59,015 nucleotides of DNA from Malaciobacter halophilus (GTDB taxonomy: Bacteria; Campylobacterota; Campylobacteria; Campylobacterales; Arcobacteraceae), in the NCBI RefSeq assembly GCF_002837275.1, contig NZ_NXIF01000034.1, forward strand, positions 1-59,015, read 5' to 3'. This document shows, piece by piece, positions 36,298 through 45,065 of the stretch (position 1 is the stretch's first letter; every line of letters starts with the position of its first letter). Under the pieces are notes generated by a model. It saw nothing but the letters and a program-made list of their open reading frames with translations, ran no database searches and had not been told where the DNA came from. Both the position numbers and the translations under genes were made by a program.

Positions 36298-37560
36298 ATG
36301 GAAAAGTATGCAATTGCTGGGCTTGAGATTAATAAGGCCTCTTTTAAAGAACTCTTTTTTAATAGAGTAATGTTTTTTTCATATATTTTAATATGCTTTG
36401 CATTTTATGGAATATATGAAATTTATGAATTAAGATATTTTACAGAAGTTGCAACTGCACACTCTATGGGTGTTGACCCAACAAATCCAGAGTTAAAAGA
36501 AGCTATGAGAGCTGCAATTTTTGGTAATGTAGGTGAAGTTAGTAGAGAAGTTCCATGGACACTTTTTATTTCTAATTATATGTACATGATTTATACAGGA
36601 AGTGGGATAATTTTTTTAGTAGCATTAGCAGAACTATTGAATTTTAAAATAGTAGAAAAATTAGCTGCATCATTTATGGTTTTAGGGCTTGCAATGGTTC
36701 TTGCAGGACTTTTTACTATTGCTACTGATTTAAATATGTTAAATATGAAATGGATGTTTTTAGACCCAAATACAAATGCAGGTATGTGGCTTATGCTTCC
36801 ATTATATTTTACGTATATTCCTTTTGTTATGTTTGAAATCTATTTAATACTTACAAAAAAAAGAGAGTTAGCTAAAAAATTGGCTTTTCCTATTTTAGTG
36901 TTAAGTATTGGTGTAGATTTAGTTGAGTATTACATTCAAGCAAAACTATTTTCAATGAATACAGCTAGGCATTTATGGACAGAGTTTCCTGCTTTAATGT
37001 GGTATTTTATTATCTCTGCATTTGTTTCAGCACTTGGGGTAATGGGAGTTTTATCATATTTTGTTCATAGAAATAAAAAAGGTTATAAAGAGCTAATGTC
37101 ACTAATAAGAAAAAGCATACTATTTTTTATATTTGTATTAGCAATTTATGAAGTTGTTGGTTATTTGGTTATAGATAAAGACTGGGCATTTATAATTTTA
37201 TTTGGAGAGTTTAGATACTTATTCTTTGGAGGATATATTCTATTTGCATTAGTAATGCCATTTTTACTACTTATTAAACCAGATAAGTCATATATAATAT
37301 TAGCTTCAATCTCAGTTATTATAGGAGGATATATAGGAAGATATTTATTTGTATATGGTGGGAATGCCAATCCTTTAACAAATAGGTTTGGTGTAGGATA
37401 TGAGAAGTATGATTTTTATGGTGTTGCAACAAATTTTAATTATGTTAGCCCACATTTAGGTGAGATTTTTATTGTTCTTGGTTCAGTTGGTGTTGTAATA
37501 TTTATATACAAATTAGTTGATACATTATTTTCAATTAATAAACAAAGAGAAATTCATTAA
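36298..37560 (+). CDS. psrC: NrfD/PsrC-type membrane quinone-reactive subunit
   Basis: An integral membrane protein of 420 residues with about nine to ten hydrophobic helices and no haem-binding pattern. It belongs to the NrfD/PsrC family that exchanges electrons with quinol. The N-terminal 40 residues include a charged cytosolic segment (EINKASFKELFFNR) before the first helix. The C-terminal part has NPLTNRFGVGYEKYDFYGVATNF between the last helices. It completes the psrABC set. Confidence 0.88.
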   Translation: MEKYAIAGLEINKASFKELFFNRVMFFSYILICFAFYGIYEIYELRYFTEVATAHSMGVDPTNPELKEAMRAAIFGNVGEVSREVPWTLFISNYMYMIYTGSGIIFLVALAELLNFKIVEKLAASFMVLGLAMVLAGLFTIATDLNMLNMKWMFLDPNTNAGMWLMLPLYFTYIPFVMFEIYLILTKKRELAKKLAFPILVLSIGVDLVEYYIQAKLFSMNTARHLWTEFPALMWYFIISAFVSALGVMGVLSYFVHRNKKGYKELMSLIRKSILFFIFVLAIYEVVGYLVIDKDWAFIILFGEFRYLFFGGYILFALVMPFLLLIKPDKSYIILASISVIIGGYIGRYLFVYGGNANPLTNRFGVGYEKYDFYGVATNFNYVSPHLGEIFIVLGSVGVVIFIYKLVDTLFSINKQREIH

Positions 37561-37574
37561 TAAAAGGAGAAGTT

Positions 37575-38771
37575 ATGAGAGTTACTAAAATTTTAGCAAC
37601 AATTGCTTTAGTTTCAAGTCTATTTGTTGCAAATGCATTTGCAGGACAAGCAGAACTATTATCAAAGGCTAGTTCAAAGGTTCAAAAGCTTATTAAAGCA
37701 GATAATTTAGAAATAGTTGATTTTGAATATACAAAAAAAGCAATAGGAAAAGGTACAAAAAAAAGTGCAAGTGCAGTTTTAGTTGATGCAAGACCAGAAG
37801 CAAAATATAAAAAAAGCACTATTCCTTCAAGTATCAATATTCCAGATACAAAGTTTGAAGAGTATTTCCCACAATTAAAAGATACTGCAAAAAATAAAGA
37901 GATTATAGTTTATTGTGGTGGTTGGAAATGTGGTAAAAGTCCAAAAGTTGCATCTATGCTTAAGAAAAAAGGTTTTACAAATGTAAAATTATATCAAGCA
38001 GGAGAACCTGAATGGTTAAAAAAATCTTATCCTGAAGTATCTCTTGCTGTAATGAAAAGTGTACAAGGAAAAAATTCGGCTTTAATGGTAGATGCAAGAC
38101 CATATAAAAAAGTCTTACAAGAGACTATTCCTGGTTCAATTGCAATACCTGATACAAAACTTGATACATTAATAGGAAGATTCCCAGCTAACAAAGATGA
38201 AAAAATAGTAGTTTTTTGTGGAGGATTTAATTGTTCTAAATCACATAAAGTAGCTAATGCTTTACTTAAAAAAGGGTATAAAAATGTTTCTGTTTTTGCA
38301 GGAGGATTGCCTCAATGGAAAGAGGCTGGCTTAGCTACAACTGCATCGGCATCATCAAATACAGTAGTAAAAAGTGATGACAATGAACCAAAATTTAGTA
38401 AAAATAGTGTTAAATTAGGTCTTGATGAAGGTACAGTTGATGGAGAATGGTTTAAAAAATTGATTTTACAAAAAAATGTTCCTTCAAATATTCAAATTGT
38501 AGATGTTACTTCAAAAGAGGAGTTTAAGTCAGGACATTTACCAGGAGCAATAAATATTAATGCTGGAAAATTAAATGCAAAAGAGCTGTTAGAAAAGCTT
38601 CCAAAAGGTAAAAGCATAGTATTTAATTGTACAGCAGGTGGAAGATCACTAGAAGCTTGGACAAAACTGTATGATGCAAAAATAGATGTTTCAGAAATCT
38701 TCTATTTTGATGCAAATATAGATTGTAAAGGTACTAGTTGTGAAATTGAAGTAAATGAGCCATTAGGTTAA
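37575..38771 (+). CDS. Periplasmic protein with three rhodanese domains
   Basis: A signal peptide (residues 1-23) is followed by three rhodanese modules. The first (about 45-150) has the active-site loop YCGGWKCGKS (Cys114, Cys119). The second (about 155-255) has FCGGFNCSKS (Cys215, Cys220). The third (about 285-395) has FNCTAGGRS (Cys352). Rhodaneses carry sulfane sulfur as a cysteine persulfide; a periplasmic example, Sud of Wolinella, feeds polysulfide sulfur to PsrA. Position 14 bases after psrC suggests the same role here. The doubled-cysteine loops in domains 1 and 2 differ from domain 3. Confidence 0.88.
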   Translation: MRVTKILATIALVSSLFVANAFAGQAELLSKASSKVQKLIKADNLEIVDFEYTKKAIGKGTKKSASAVLVDARPEAKYKKSTIPSSINIPDTKFEEYFPQLKDTAKNKEIIVYCGGWKCGKSPKVASMLKKKGFTNVKLYQAGEPEWLKKSYPEVSLAVMKSVQGKNSALMVDARPYKKVLQETIPGSIAIPDTKLDTLIGRFPANKDEKIVVFCGGFNCSKSHKVANALLKKGYKNVSVFAGGLPQWKEAGLATTASASSNTVVKSDDNEPKFSKNSVKLGLDEGTVDGEWFKKLILQKNVPSNIQIVDVTSKEEFKSGHLPGAININAGKLNAKELLEKLPKGKSIVFNCTAGGRSLEAWTKLYDAKIDVSEIFYFDANIDCKGTSCEIEVNEPLG

Positions 38772-38795
38772 TAAATATTATTAAAAGGATAAAAA

Positions 38796-39116
38796 ATGTT
38801 AAAAAAATTATTAAAAGCAACTGCTGTTTGTATTTTAGCAAGTTCAATGTTTAGTGTAACTGTTCAAGCTGATGCATTAAAAGGACAAAAAATCATCATT
38901 AAAAAGTTAAAAAAGCCTTGCGGTTTTACAGGTGGTGTTTTAGCAAAAAAACATACTCAAGATGAGTGGAAAAGTAAATTTGAATCTAATCAATTAAATG
39001 ATGAGATTCTTAAAATTTGTCCAAAAGCTAAACCTTTAAGAGACAAATATTTAAAACATGTATATGACTTTTTATATAACTATGCAAGTGATTCAGGAAA
39101 TGTTCCTTCTTGTTAA
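38796..39116 (+). CDS. Small periplasmic cytochrome-like protein without haem motif (NDSGNVPSC family)
   Basis: A signal peptide (1-25, ending VQADA) leads into an 80-residue domain with KGQKIIIKKLKKPCGFTGG, KKHTQDEWK, ICPKAK and the C-terminal SDSGNVPSC. Three cysteines (42, 75, 106) remain, but there is no CxxCH. The layout, Gly-Gln-Lys helix then Cys-Gly then His-x-Gln-Asp-Glu-Trp, looks like a monohaem cytochrome c whose haem site has been lost. It ends the psr operon. A paralogue is at 44650-44973. Function is not known to me. Confidence 0.75.
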   Translation: MLKKLLKATAVCILASSMFSVTVQADALKGQKIIIKKLKKPCGFTGGVLAKKHTQDEWKSKFESNQLNDEILKICPKAKPLRDKYLKHVYDFLYNYASDSGNVPSC

Positions 39117-39128
39117 GGCATAAAAAAA

Positions 39129-39152
39129 GGGCAAGAACTTTTGTTCTTACCC
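39129..39152. terminator. Bidirectional terminator between psr operon and rplT
   Basis: GGGCAAGAAC pairs with GTTCTTACCC (one C-A mismatch) around TTTT. Seven A precede and five T follow, so it works for both the psr operon and the converging rplT. Confidence 0.85.
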
Positions 39153-39178
39153 TTTTTATTTTATTAGTGCAAATTTAA

Positions 39179-39538
39179 TTATGCTGCTAAAGCATCTTTT
39201 GCTTTTGCTACTAATGATGCAAAAGCTTCAGCATCATTCATAGCCATATCAGCTAAGATTTTTCTATCTAATTCAATATTAGCTAATTTTAATCCATTCA
39301 TGAATCTTGAATAGTTAATATCATTTAGTCTACAAGCAGCATTGATTCTAATAATCCAAAGCTTTTTGAAATCTCTTTTCTTTTGTCTTCTATCTCTATA
39401 AGCATATACTAATGAATGCTCAAGTTGCTCTTTGGCTTTTCTAAAGTGTTTTCTTCTACCACTAAAAAAACCTTTGGCTTGTTTTAATACTTTTTTGTGT
39501 CTTCTTCTTCTAACTATACCAGTTTTAACTCTAGGCAT
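39179..39538 (-). CDS. rplT: 50S ribosomal protein L20
   Basis: Binds 23S rRNA early in assembly and, in several bacteria, represses its own operon. The 119 residues begin [16 protein letters not shown] and contain [21 protein letters not shown], both L20 signatures. Last gene of thrS-infC-rpmI-rplT, 88 bases after rpmI. Confidence 0.98.
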   Translation of the reverse strand: MPRVKTGIVRRRRHKKVLKQAKGFFSGRRKHFRKAKEQLEHSLVYAYRDRRQKKRDFKKLWIIRINAACRLNDINYSRFMNGLKLANIELDRKILADMAMNDAEAFASLVAKAKDALAA

Positions 39539-39569
39539 ATTTTTCCTTTCTTTACCGTTTTTATAGGTG

Positions 39570-39605
39570 TCGATTATATTAAATCGAACTTGTCCACATA
39601 TGTGG
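39570..39605 (-). promoter_or_regulatory. Two hairpins in the rpmI-rplT spacer
   Basis: TCGATT/AATCGA (39570-39587) and the palindrome CCACATATGTGG (39594-39605) lie in tandem upstream of rplT on the minus strand. They may be part of an L20 autoregulatory or processing site; nothing in the sequence proves binding. Confidence 0.35.
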
Positions 39606-39626
39606 AGGGACTATGTAATCTTTTAA

Positions 39627-39824
39627 TTACGCTTTGTTTAACATTTTTTTAACTCTTGCATTATCAACAGATGCAACAGTTTGCTCGCTTCTAAGATTTC
39701 TTTTTCTCTTAGGGCTCTTTTTTGTTAAGATGTGGCTTCTAAAAGCTGATCCTCTTTTAATAGAACCATTCTTTTTTACTTTAAATCTCTTTAAAGCTCC
39801 ACTATTAGATTTCATCTTTGGCAT
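39627..39824 (-). CDS. rpmI: 50S ribosomal protein L35
   Basis: A 65-residue basic protein beginning [20 protein letters not shown] with the L35 motif [15 protein letters not shown]. Encoded between infC and rplT as usual. ATG start with GGAATCC-type spacing upstream. Confidence 0.97.
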   Translation of the reverse strand: MPKMKSNSGALKRFKVKKNGSIKRGSAFRSHILTKKSPKRKRNLRSEQTVASVDNARVKKMLNKA

Positions 39825-39956
39825 TGTGGAATCCTTTCAATAAATTTGCATTTTCATATAACTGAAAAAGTTTGTGATTTTACTTAAATATAGTTTAAAG
39901 TTAGGTTAATTGTCTAGCAATATGTAGAAGAGAGTTGTCTTCTACATATTTAAGAG

Positions 39957-40493
39957 TTATTTTTTCTCTTCTTTTTTAGGAAGAACCATCATATTAACAA
40001 ATCTTCCTTCTTGTTTAGGTTTAGCATCTCTTGTTCCATACTCTTCAAGCATAGGCCAAATTCTTTCAAGAACTTCAACACCCGCTTCAGGATGAGCCAT
40101 TTCTCTACCTTTTAAGAAAACCCTACATTTAACATGGAATCCCTTTTCAAGAAATTCAATAGCATGTTTAACTTTATAATTAATGTCATTATCTGCAATT
40201 TTTACAGAGAATTTCACTTCTTTAACAACAATAACTTTTTGTTTTTTCTTAGCTTCTTTTTTCTTCTTTTCTTGTTGGTATTTAAATTTACCATAATCCA
40301 TGATTTTTGCAACTGGTGGTTTTGCACTTGGTGCAATTAAAACTAAATCTAGTCCTAATTCATCAGCCGTTGCTTGTGCATCTCTTGTTGGAATAATACC
40401 ATAATTAGTTCCATCATCAGATGTACATCTAACCTCTCTTACTGTAATGTCTTCGTTCATTAACACTTCGTCTTTTTTATTGTTTCGACTCAA
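39957..40493 (-). CDS. infC: Translation initiation factor IF-3
   Basis: IF-3 controls start-codon selection and subunit dissociation. The N-domain has [24 protein letters not shown], the linker is lysine-rich, and the C-domain has [20 protein letters not shown] and [11 protein letters not shown]. The start is TTG overlapping the thrS stop by 4 bases (TTGA). IF-3 genes of other bacteria also use rare starts, which allows IF-3 to repress its own synthesis. A later ATG at residue 12 is possible but would remove conserved N-terminal residues. Confidence 0.95.
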   Translation of the reverse strand: MSRNNKKDEVLMNEDITVREVRCTSDDGTNYGIIPTRDAQATADELGLDLVLIAPSAKPPVAKIMDYGKFKYQQEKKKKEAKKKQKVIVVKEVKFSVKIADNDINYKVKHAIEFLEKGFHVKCRVFLKGREMAHPEAGVEVLERIWPMLEEYGTRDAKPKQEGRFVNMMVLPKKEEKK

Positions 40494-42298
40494 ATTTCAC
40501 ATCCTTTTTTAATTTCTTCTAACATTGAAATAAACTCCTCTTTAGACATGTTAGATTGCTCTCTCTTTCGTCTATCTCTTAATGCTATAGAGTTATTTGC
40601 CACTTCTTCATCACCAACAACAACTATCATTGGTACTCTTTGCTTCTCTGCCATTCTAATTCTTTTATTTAAACTCTCGTTCATATCAAAAATTTTAGAA
40701 TCAATCTCTTTATATAATAGCTCTTTTTGTAAAGATTTTGCATACTCAACATGAGTATTTGCAATCGGAACAAAGATAACTTCTGTTGGAGCGATAACAA
40801 AAGGAAACTCTCCAGCACAGTGTTCTGTTAGAATACCAATAAATCTTTCAAAAGAACCTAAAATTGCTCTATGAATCATTACAGGTTGTTCTTTTTCACC
40901 TTTGTCGTTGATATACTCTACATTAAATCTACTAGGTAAATTCATATCAACTTGAACAGTACCACATTGCCATTTTCTTCCAATAGCATCTAAAATCTTA
41001 ATATCGATTTTTGGTCCATAAAATGCTCCACCACCTTCATCAATTCCATAAGGCAGATTGTTCTCATCTAAAGCATCCATGATACCTTTTGTAGTCTTTT
41101 CCCAAAATTCATCATCACCTATTGCTTTTTTAGGTTTTGTTGATACTTCCATTTCATATTTAAAGTCAAATAAACTAAGTAGTTTATCTACAAACTCTAA
41201 AACTTCAATAATTACTTCTTTTACTTGTGCTTGTGTACAAAAGATATGCGCATCATCTTGAGTAAATTCTCTAACTCTAAAAAGCCCATGCATTGCTCCA
41301 CTCATTTCATGTCTGTGAACAACTCCATACTCAAAAAGTTTTTTAGGTAAGTCTTTATATGAAACTAAATCATTTTTGAAAATCTGAATATGACCAACAC
41401 AGTTCATAGGTTTTATTCCATACTCTTGCCCATCAATTTCAGTTAAATACATATTTTGTTTGTAGTTTTCATAGTGACCAGATGTAACCCATTGTTGAGC
41501 TTTTAAAATCTCTGGACCTCTTACTGGTTCATAACCTCTTACTCTATGCGCTTTGTAAAGAATTCTTTCTAGTTTACTTCTAAGTCTTGCTCCATTTGGA
41601 AGCCACATTGGAAGTCCAGCTCCAACTTCTTCATTAAATGTAAATAGTTCTAATTCTGTTCCAAGTTTTCTATGGTCTCTTTTTTTAGCTTCTTCTAGCA
41701 TTCTTACATAGTCATTTAACTCTTTTTTATCAAAAAATGCAATTCCATAGATTCTAGTAATCATTTCATTCTCTTCATCCCCACCAAGATAAGCACCAGC
41801 TACTCTTGTAAGTTTGAAGCTTCTAATCATTCTAGTATTAGGAACATGAGGGCCTCTACATAAATCTTCAAAGTCCCCTTGTTTATATAAAGTTAAGGTG
41901 TCATCAGTAATATTTTTCAGTACTGCTTGCTTAAGTTCATCATTTGCAAACTTTTCTAAAATCTCAGCTTTGGTTGTTTCATATCTTTGTATTGGTAGCT
42001 TTGCATTTGCAAGCTCTTTCATTTTCTTTTCAATTTTTGGTAAATCCTCATCAGATATTTTTGAATCTACCTTGAAATCATAATAAAATCCCTCTTTTAC
42101 AACAGGACCAACAAAGAATTTAGCTTCTGGATATAACTCTTTGATAGCTTGTGCCATAAGGTGTGCACAAGAGTGTCTAAGTATCTCTAAAGATTCAGGA
42201 GAGTTATCATTTCTAATCTCTTCTCCAGTTATATTTAAAGCTTCCGCAGTTTGAAGGTCGTATATTTTACCTTCACTTAATACACCAATTGGTTCCAA
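40490..42298 (-). CDS. thrS: Threonyl-tRNA synthetase, shortened N-terminus
   Basis: Charges tRNA-Thr. The editing-domain motif [10 protein letters not shown] begins at residue 42, and catalytic motifs include [15 protein letters not shown], the zinc-site region around MNCVGH and [22 protein letters not shown], and the C-terminal anticodon-binding domain. In E. coli the HSCAHL motif starts near residue 73, so about 30 residues of the N-terminal TGS domain are missing here, a pattern I associate with this phylum. The TTG start has AAGGAA 5 bases upstream. It leads the operon. Confidence 0.95.
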   Translation of the reverse strand: MEPIGVLSEGKIYDLQTAEALNITGEEIRNDNSPESLEILRHSCAHLMAQAIKELYPEAKFFVGPVVKEGFYYDFKVDSKISDEDLPKIEKKMKELANAKLPIQRYETTKAEILEKFANDELKQAVLKNITDDTLTLYKQGDFEDLCRGPHVPNTRMIRSFKLTRVAGAYLGGDEENEMITRIYGIAFFDKKELNDYVRMLEEAKKRDHRKLGTELELFTFNEEVGAGLPMWLPNGARLRSKLERILYKAHRVRGYEPVRGPEILKAQQWVTSGHYENYKQNMYLTEIDGQEYGIKPMNCVGHIQIFKNDLVSYKDLPKKLFEYGVVHRHEMSGAMHGLFRVREFTQDDAHIFCTQAQVKEVIIEVLEFVDKLLSLFDFKYEMEVSTKPKKAIGDDEFWEKTTKGIMDALDENNLPYGIDEGGGAFYGPKIDIKILDAIGRKWQCGTVQVDMNLPSRFNVEYINDKGEKEQPVMIHRAILGSFERFIGILTEHCAGEFPFVIAPTEVIFVPIANTHVEYAKSLQKELLYKEIDSKIFDMNESLNKRIRMAEKQRVPMIVVVGDEEVANNSIALRDRRKREQSNMSKEEFISMLEEIKKGCEI

Positions 42299-42421
42299 TA
42301 ATTTCCTTTTCTTAATAAATTTTGCCGTAGCAATTTTATAGAATTTTGTACATTTTAGCGCATTTGCACTTAAATTTAATCTTAATATCAGTTTATTAAT
42401 TAATTTTAGATAGAATATGGA

Positions 42422-42934
42422 ATGATTTTAAACCTATCTAAAATAAAAACCGAAGCCTTACTACTGTTTTGTAAAGATTTAATAACTTCGTATAAAGATA
42501 ATAATGAGAAAATCTTTAATGTAGATGAAAAAGTAGACAAATATGTAAATTCAATTAGTGAAGATATATTAAAACAGATTAATAATGTTACTTTTGATAG
42601 TGAACATTATATAAAAAATAGAAATCATTATAGAATTAAAGCAGTATTTAATGCATATAATTTTATTAATAAACAGATTTCTAAACATTTAAGTAAAAAT
42701 AGTACTTTTAATCCTGCAATGCTTTACTTAGCTCTTTTAGCTGTATGGTTTAAAGAGTTAGACAAAGAGAAAAATTCAAAAGAGTATATATATTTTACAC
42801 TTTTTCCATATGCAAATATGTATGATAAGTTATTATTAGAAGTAAAAGATGAAGAGTTTAGAAGAGTAAATATAGCAATGATGAATATAGCAGAAACTAC
42901 AATTATAAATTTAGATAGAGTCTCTTTAAAATAA
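42422..42934 (+). CDS. Conserved-looking helical protein, function unknown
   Basis: A soluble 170-residue protein, predominantly helical and rich in Lys, Asn and Ile, with the motif YLALLAVWFKELDKEKNSKEYIYFTLFPYANMYDKLLLEV in its second half. No signal peptide, metal site or known motif is visible. It stands alone between thrS (divergent, sharing 42299-42421) and the porin gene (convergent, 16 bases apart). The start ATG has only a weak ribosome-binding site. Confidence 0.65.
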   Translation: MILNLSKIKTEALLLFCKDLITSYKDNNEKIFNVDEKVDKYVNSISEDILKQINNVTFDSEHYIKNRNHYRIKAVFNAYNFINKQISKHLSKNSTFNPAMLYLALLAVWFKELDKEKNSKEYIYFTLFPYANMYDKLLLEVKDEEFRRVNIAMMNIAETTIINLDRVSLK

Positions 42935-42945
42935 GACTCTATCTA
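42912..42945. terminator. Perfect 12-bp hairpin between converging genes
   Basis: TAGATAGAGTCT (42912-42923) pairs with AGACTCTATCTA (42934-42945) and spans the stop of the upstream gene. There is no clear T-run on either side, so termination would be weak; mRNA 3'-end protection is also possible. Confidence 0.5.
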
Positions 42946-42950
42946 CAAAA

Positions 42951-44450
42951 CTAGAATCTATATCTAACATTTGCTGTAATATTTTGTGCTTCTTCAACAT
43001 TATTATCTCTAATATTTGTTGGCTCACCTAAGTCTCCAAAGAAACCATTACTTCCTGCATAATCATATTTAATATGAGTATATCTAAGAGAAAAACTTAA
43101 AGCATCTGTTAGTTTTTGGTTTCTATAAACTTCCCATGCAGTACCTCGCGCTGCTATTTTACTTCCAGCCATTGTATCTTCACCATAAGTCATAGGTCTC
43201 CAGTATTTACTACCTTTATTCCACTCAATTCCAACTCTTGCATTATCAGTTATTGGACAAGGCATATTTGCTCCAATCCAAAATGAGTGACCAGTTTCAG
43301 AATCTGTAGAACCAAGCATTTCATTACCTCCATCTGGACTTGTCTTACTCATAGCATATGAAGCAAATACAGTTGTATCATCTAAAAAGTCCGAAATTCC
43401 ACTTCCAATACCCCATGCTTTAAACATAATAGTAGCTAATTGAATATCTCCAAAGTTATCAAATTTACCTGTTGTTGTTGGACTTGCATTTCTTTTATTG
43501 TCAATACTCCCTTCCATTCCTATTAAGTTCCAAGCTTTTGCATAGTTCATGTGAATAGAGTATTGCCCATCATCATAAGGAACAAAAATAACTCCAGCCA
43601 TATCAACATTTTCTGATGTATCATTATCTTTCATGTAGTCATAATCATCAAATCTAAGTTTTGCATTTGTAAGACCTCTTCCTGCACAAAACTTAAGCCA
43701 CATACCACTAACACCTGTGATTTTATCAAGGTTAAATCTCGCACTAGCTCCATCAAACTCAACATTTACAGTGTGTGAAAGTGCTGATTTTCTACTTTGA
43801 TCAGCTCTAAAGTTTATTCCTAAGCCATCAGTTGAAGGTCTTCTTCCAACACTAGCAGTCCAAGAAACATCACTATTTCCTAAAAATGAGTCATTTTTAT
43901 ATAACCAATAAGCCTCTTTTACTTTTAGACTATTATCATTTGTAGCAGCTTCATTTGTAACCCAATCAAATGTTGCATTGCCATTTGTACTTGCTCTATT
44001 ATCCCCAAAAAGTTTGTTATATGATAGTGTTCCATAAAAAATCGAGTTATCATCAGCTTGGAATTTCATTCCTAACCAAAGTCTATTTGAAAAAATCGCC
44101 TCATTTGAAACTTTTTTACCATTTCCTAATTTATACTGAACATTGTCATATTGAGTTCTAAAATCAATATCCCACTTAATATTATCCCCAGCATCATGTG
44201 CTTTAACATCTTGAATCTTTTTTGAGTTTCTATTTACAGTTTTTTCAAGTTTTGTAAATCTTTTGTCAGTAAAACTTTTTTCTAAGTTTGATACTTTGCT
44301 TTCATTTGAATTAAGTTTCGTTTCTAGCATTTGTATCTGTTTTTTTAATAATTCAATTTGCTTCATCATTTCATCATTTGAAGTGTTTGCAGCAAATAGT
44401 GTACTACTTAATGCTACAGCAGTAGATAGACCTATTATAGCCTTTTTCAT
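42951..44450 (-). CDS. Outer-membrane porin-like protein (DUF3373 type) with coiled coil
   Basis: A signal peptide (1-20) is followed by a short coiled coil (about 24-70, MMKQIELLKKQIQMLETKL region) and a long beta-barrel domain with alternating strands and a C-terminal phenylalanine (NITANVRYRF) typical of outer-membrane insertion. The layout matches DUF3373 proteins of this phylum, which are described as putative porins. Length 499. The coiled coil may attach to peptidoglycan or trimerise. Substrate is unknown. Confidence 0.82.
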   Translation of the reverse strand: MKKAIIGLSTAVALSSTLFAANTSNDEMMKQIELLKKQIQMLETKLNSNESKVSNLEKSFTDKRFTKLEKTVNRNSKKIQDVKAHDAGDNIKWDIDFRTQYDNVQYKLGNGKKVSNEAIFSNRLWLGMKFQADDNSIFYGTLSYNKLFGDNRASTNGNATFDWVTNEAATNDNSLKVKEAYWLYKNDSFLGNSDVSWTASVGRRPSTDGLGINFRADQSRKSALSHTVNVEFDGASARFNLDKITGVSGMWLKFCAGRGLTNAKLRFDDYDYMKDNDTSENVDMAGVIFVPYDDGQYSIHMNYAKAWNLIGMEGSIDNKRNASPTTTGKFDNFGDIQLATIMFKAWGIGSGISDFLDDTTVFASYAMSKTSPDGGNEMLGSTDSETGHSFWIGANMPCPITDNARVGIEWNKGSKYWRPMTYGEDTMAGSKIAARGTAWEVYRNQKLTDALSFSLRYTHIKYDYAGSNGFFGDLGEPTNIRDNNVEEAQNITANVRYRF

Positions 44451-44594
44451 GCTATTATCTCCTTGTGTTTTTATAGTTATAATAACTAAAACTTATAAAT
44501 AAAAGTTTCATTTATCTTATCAATATTATATAACTTTAGCTTTTAATAGGTGCTTAATAAAATATTAGTTTTACTTATGAAAATAATAAAAAAA

Positions 44595-44619
44595 GGGTAA
44601 CAGTATTCAACTGTTACCC
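44595..44619 (-). terminator. Terminator after the 107-residue cytochrome-like gene
   Basis: GGGTAACAG pairs with CTGTTACCC around TATTCAA. On the minus strand seven T follow directly, so it ends the 44650-44973 transcript before the porin promoter region. Confidence 0.85.
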
Positions 44620-44649
44620 TTTAAGTGGATGGGATTTATATATTTTATT

Positions 44650-44973
44650 CTAACAAGATGGAACATTTCCAGAGTCATTTGCATATTCATATGCAAAATC
44701 AAATAAATGTCCTTGCCAGCTTTTTTTAATAGAACCTTTTTTTACTTTTGGACATATTTTGATTATTTCATTTTCAAAATTTCCAGAATCTTTAATCTCT
44801 TTCCACTCATCTTGAGAGTGTTTAGCAGCAAATTTATCTCCATTCATTCCACAAGGGCTTTTTAATTTTTTAATGAAAATTTTTTGTCCTTTTCTAGAAT
44901 CAGCTTGTGCAGTTGTAGCTGTTACACCTAAAGCTAATGCTGCTGCAAGAGCTATTTTTACGAATTTTGTCAT
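44650..44973 (-). CDS. Small periplasmic cytochrome-like protein, paralogue of 38796-39116
   Basis: A 107-residue exported protein (signal peptide to about residue 24). Its mature part repeats the pattern of the psr-linked protein: KGQKIFIKKLKSPCG, KHSQDEWK, ICPKVK and NDSGNVPSC, with cysteines 41, 74 and 107. As there, no CxxCH motif is present. It has its own promoter region and a strong terminator and is not in an operon. The two copies are so alike that recent duplication or shared function is likely; the function is unknown. Confidence 0.75.
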   Translation of the reverse strand: MTKFVKIALAAALALGVTATTAQADSRKGQKIFIKKLKSPCGMNGDKFAAKHSQDEWKEIKDSGNFENEIIKICPKVKKGSIKKSWQGHLFDFAYEYANDSGNVPSC

Positions 44974-45065
44974 TGTTTTTTCTCCTAATTTAAATTTGGG
45001 TACAATTATATTTTATTAATATAAAAAACCAAAACAATATTATTATAACATAAAGTGAATTAATT

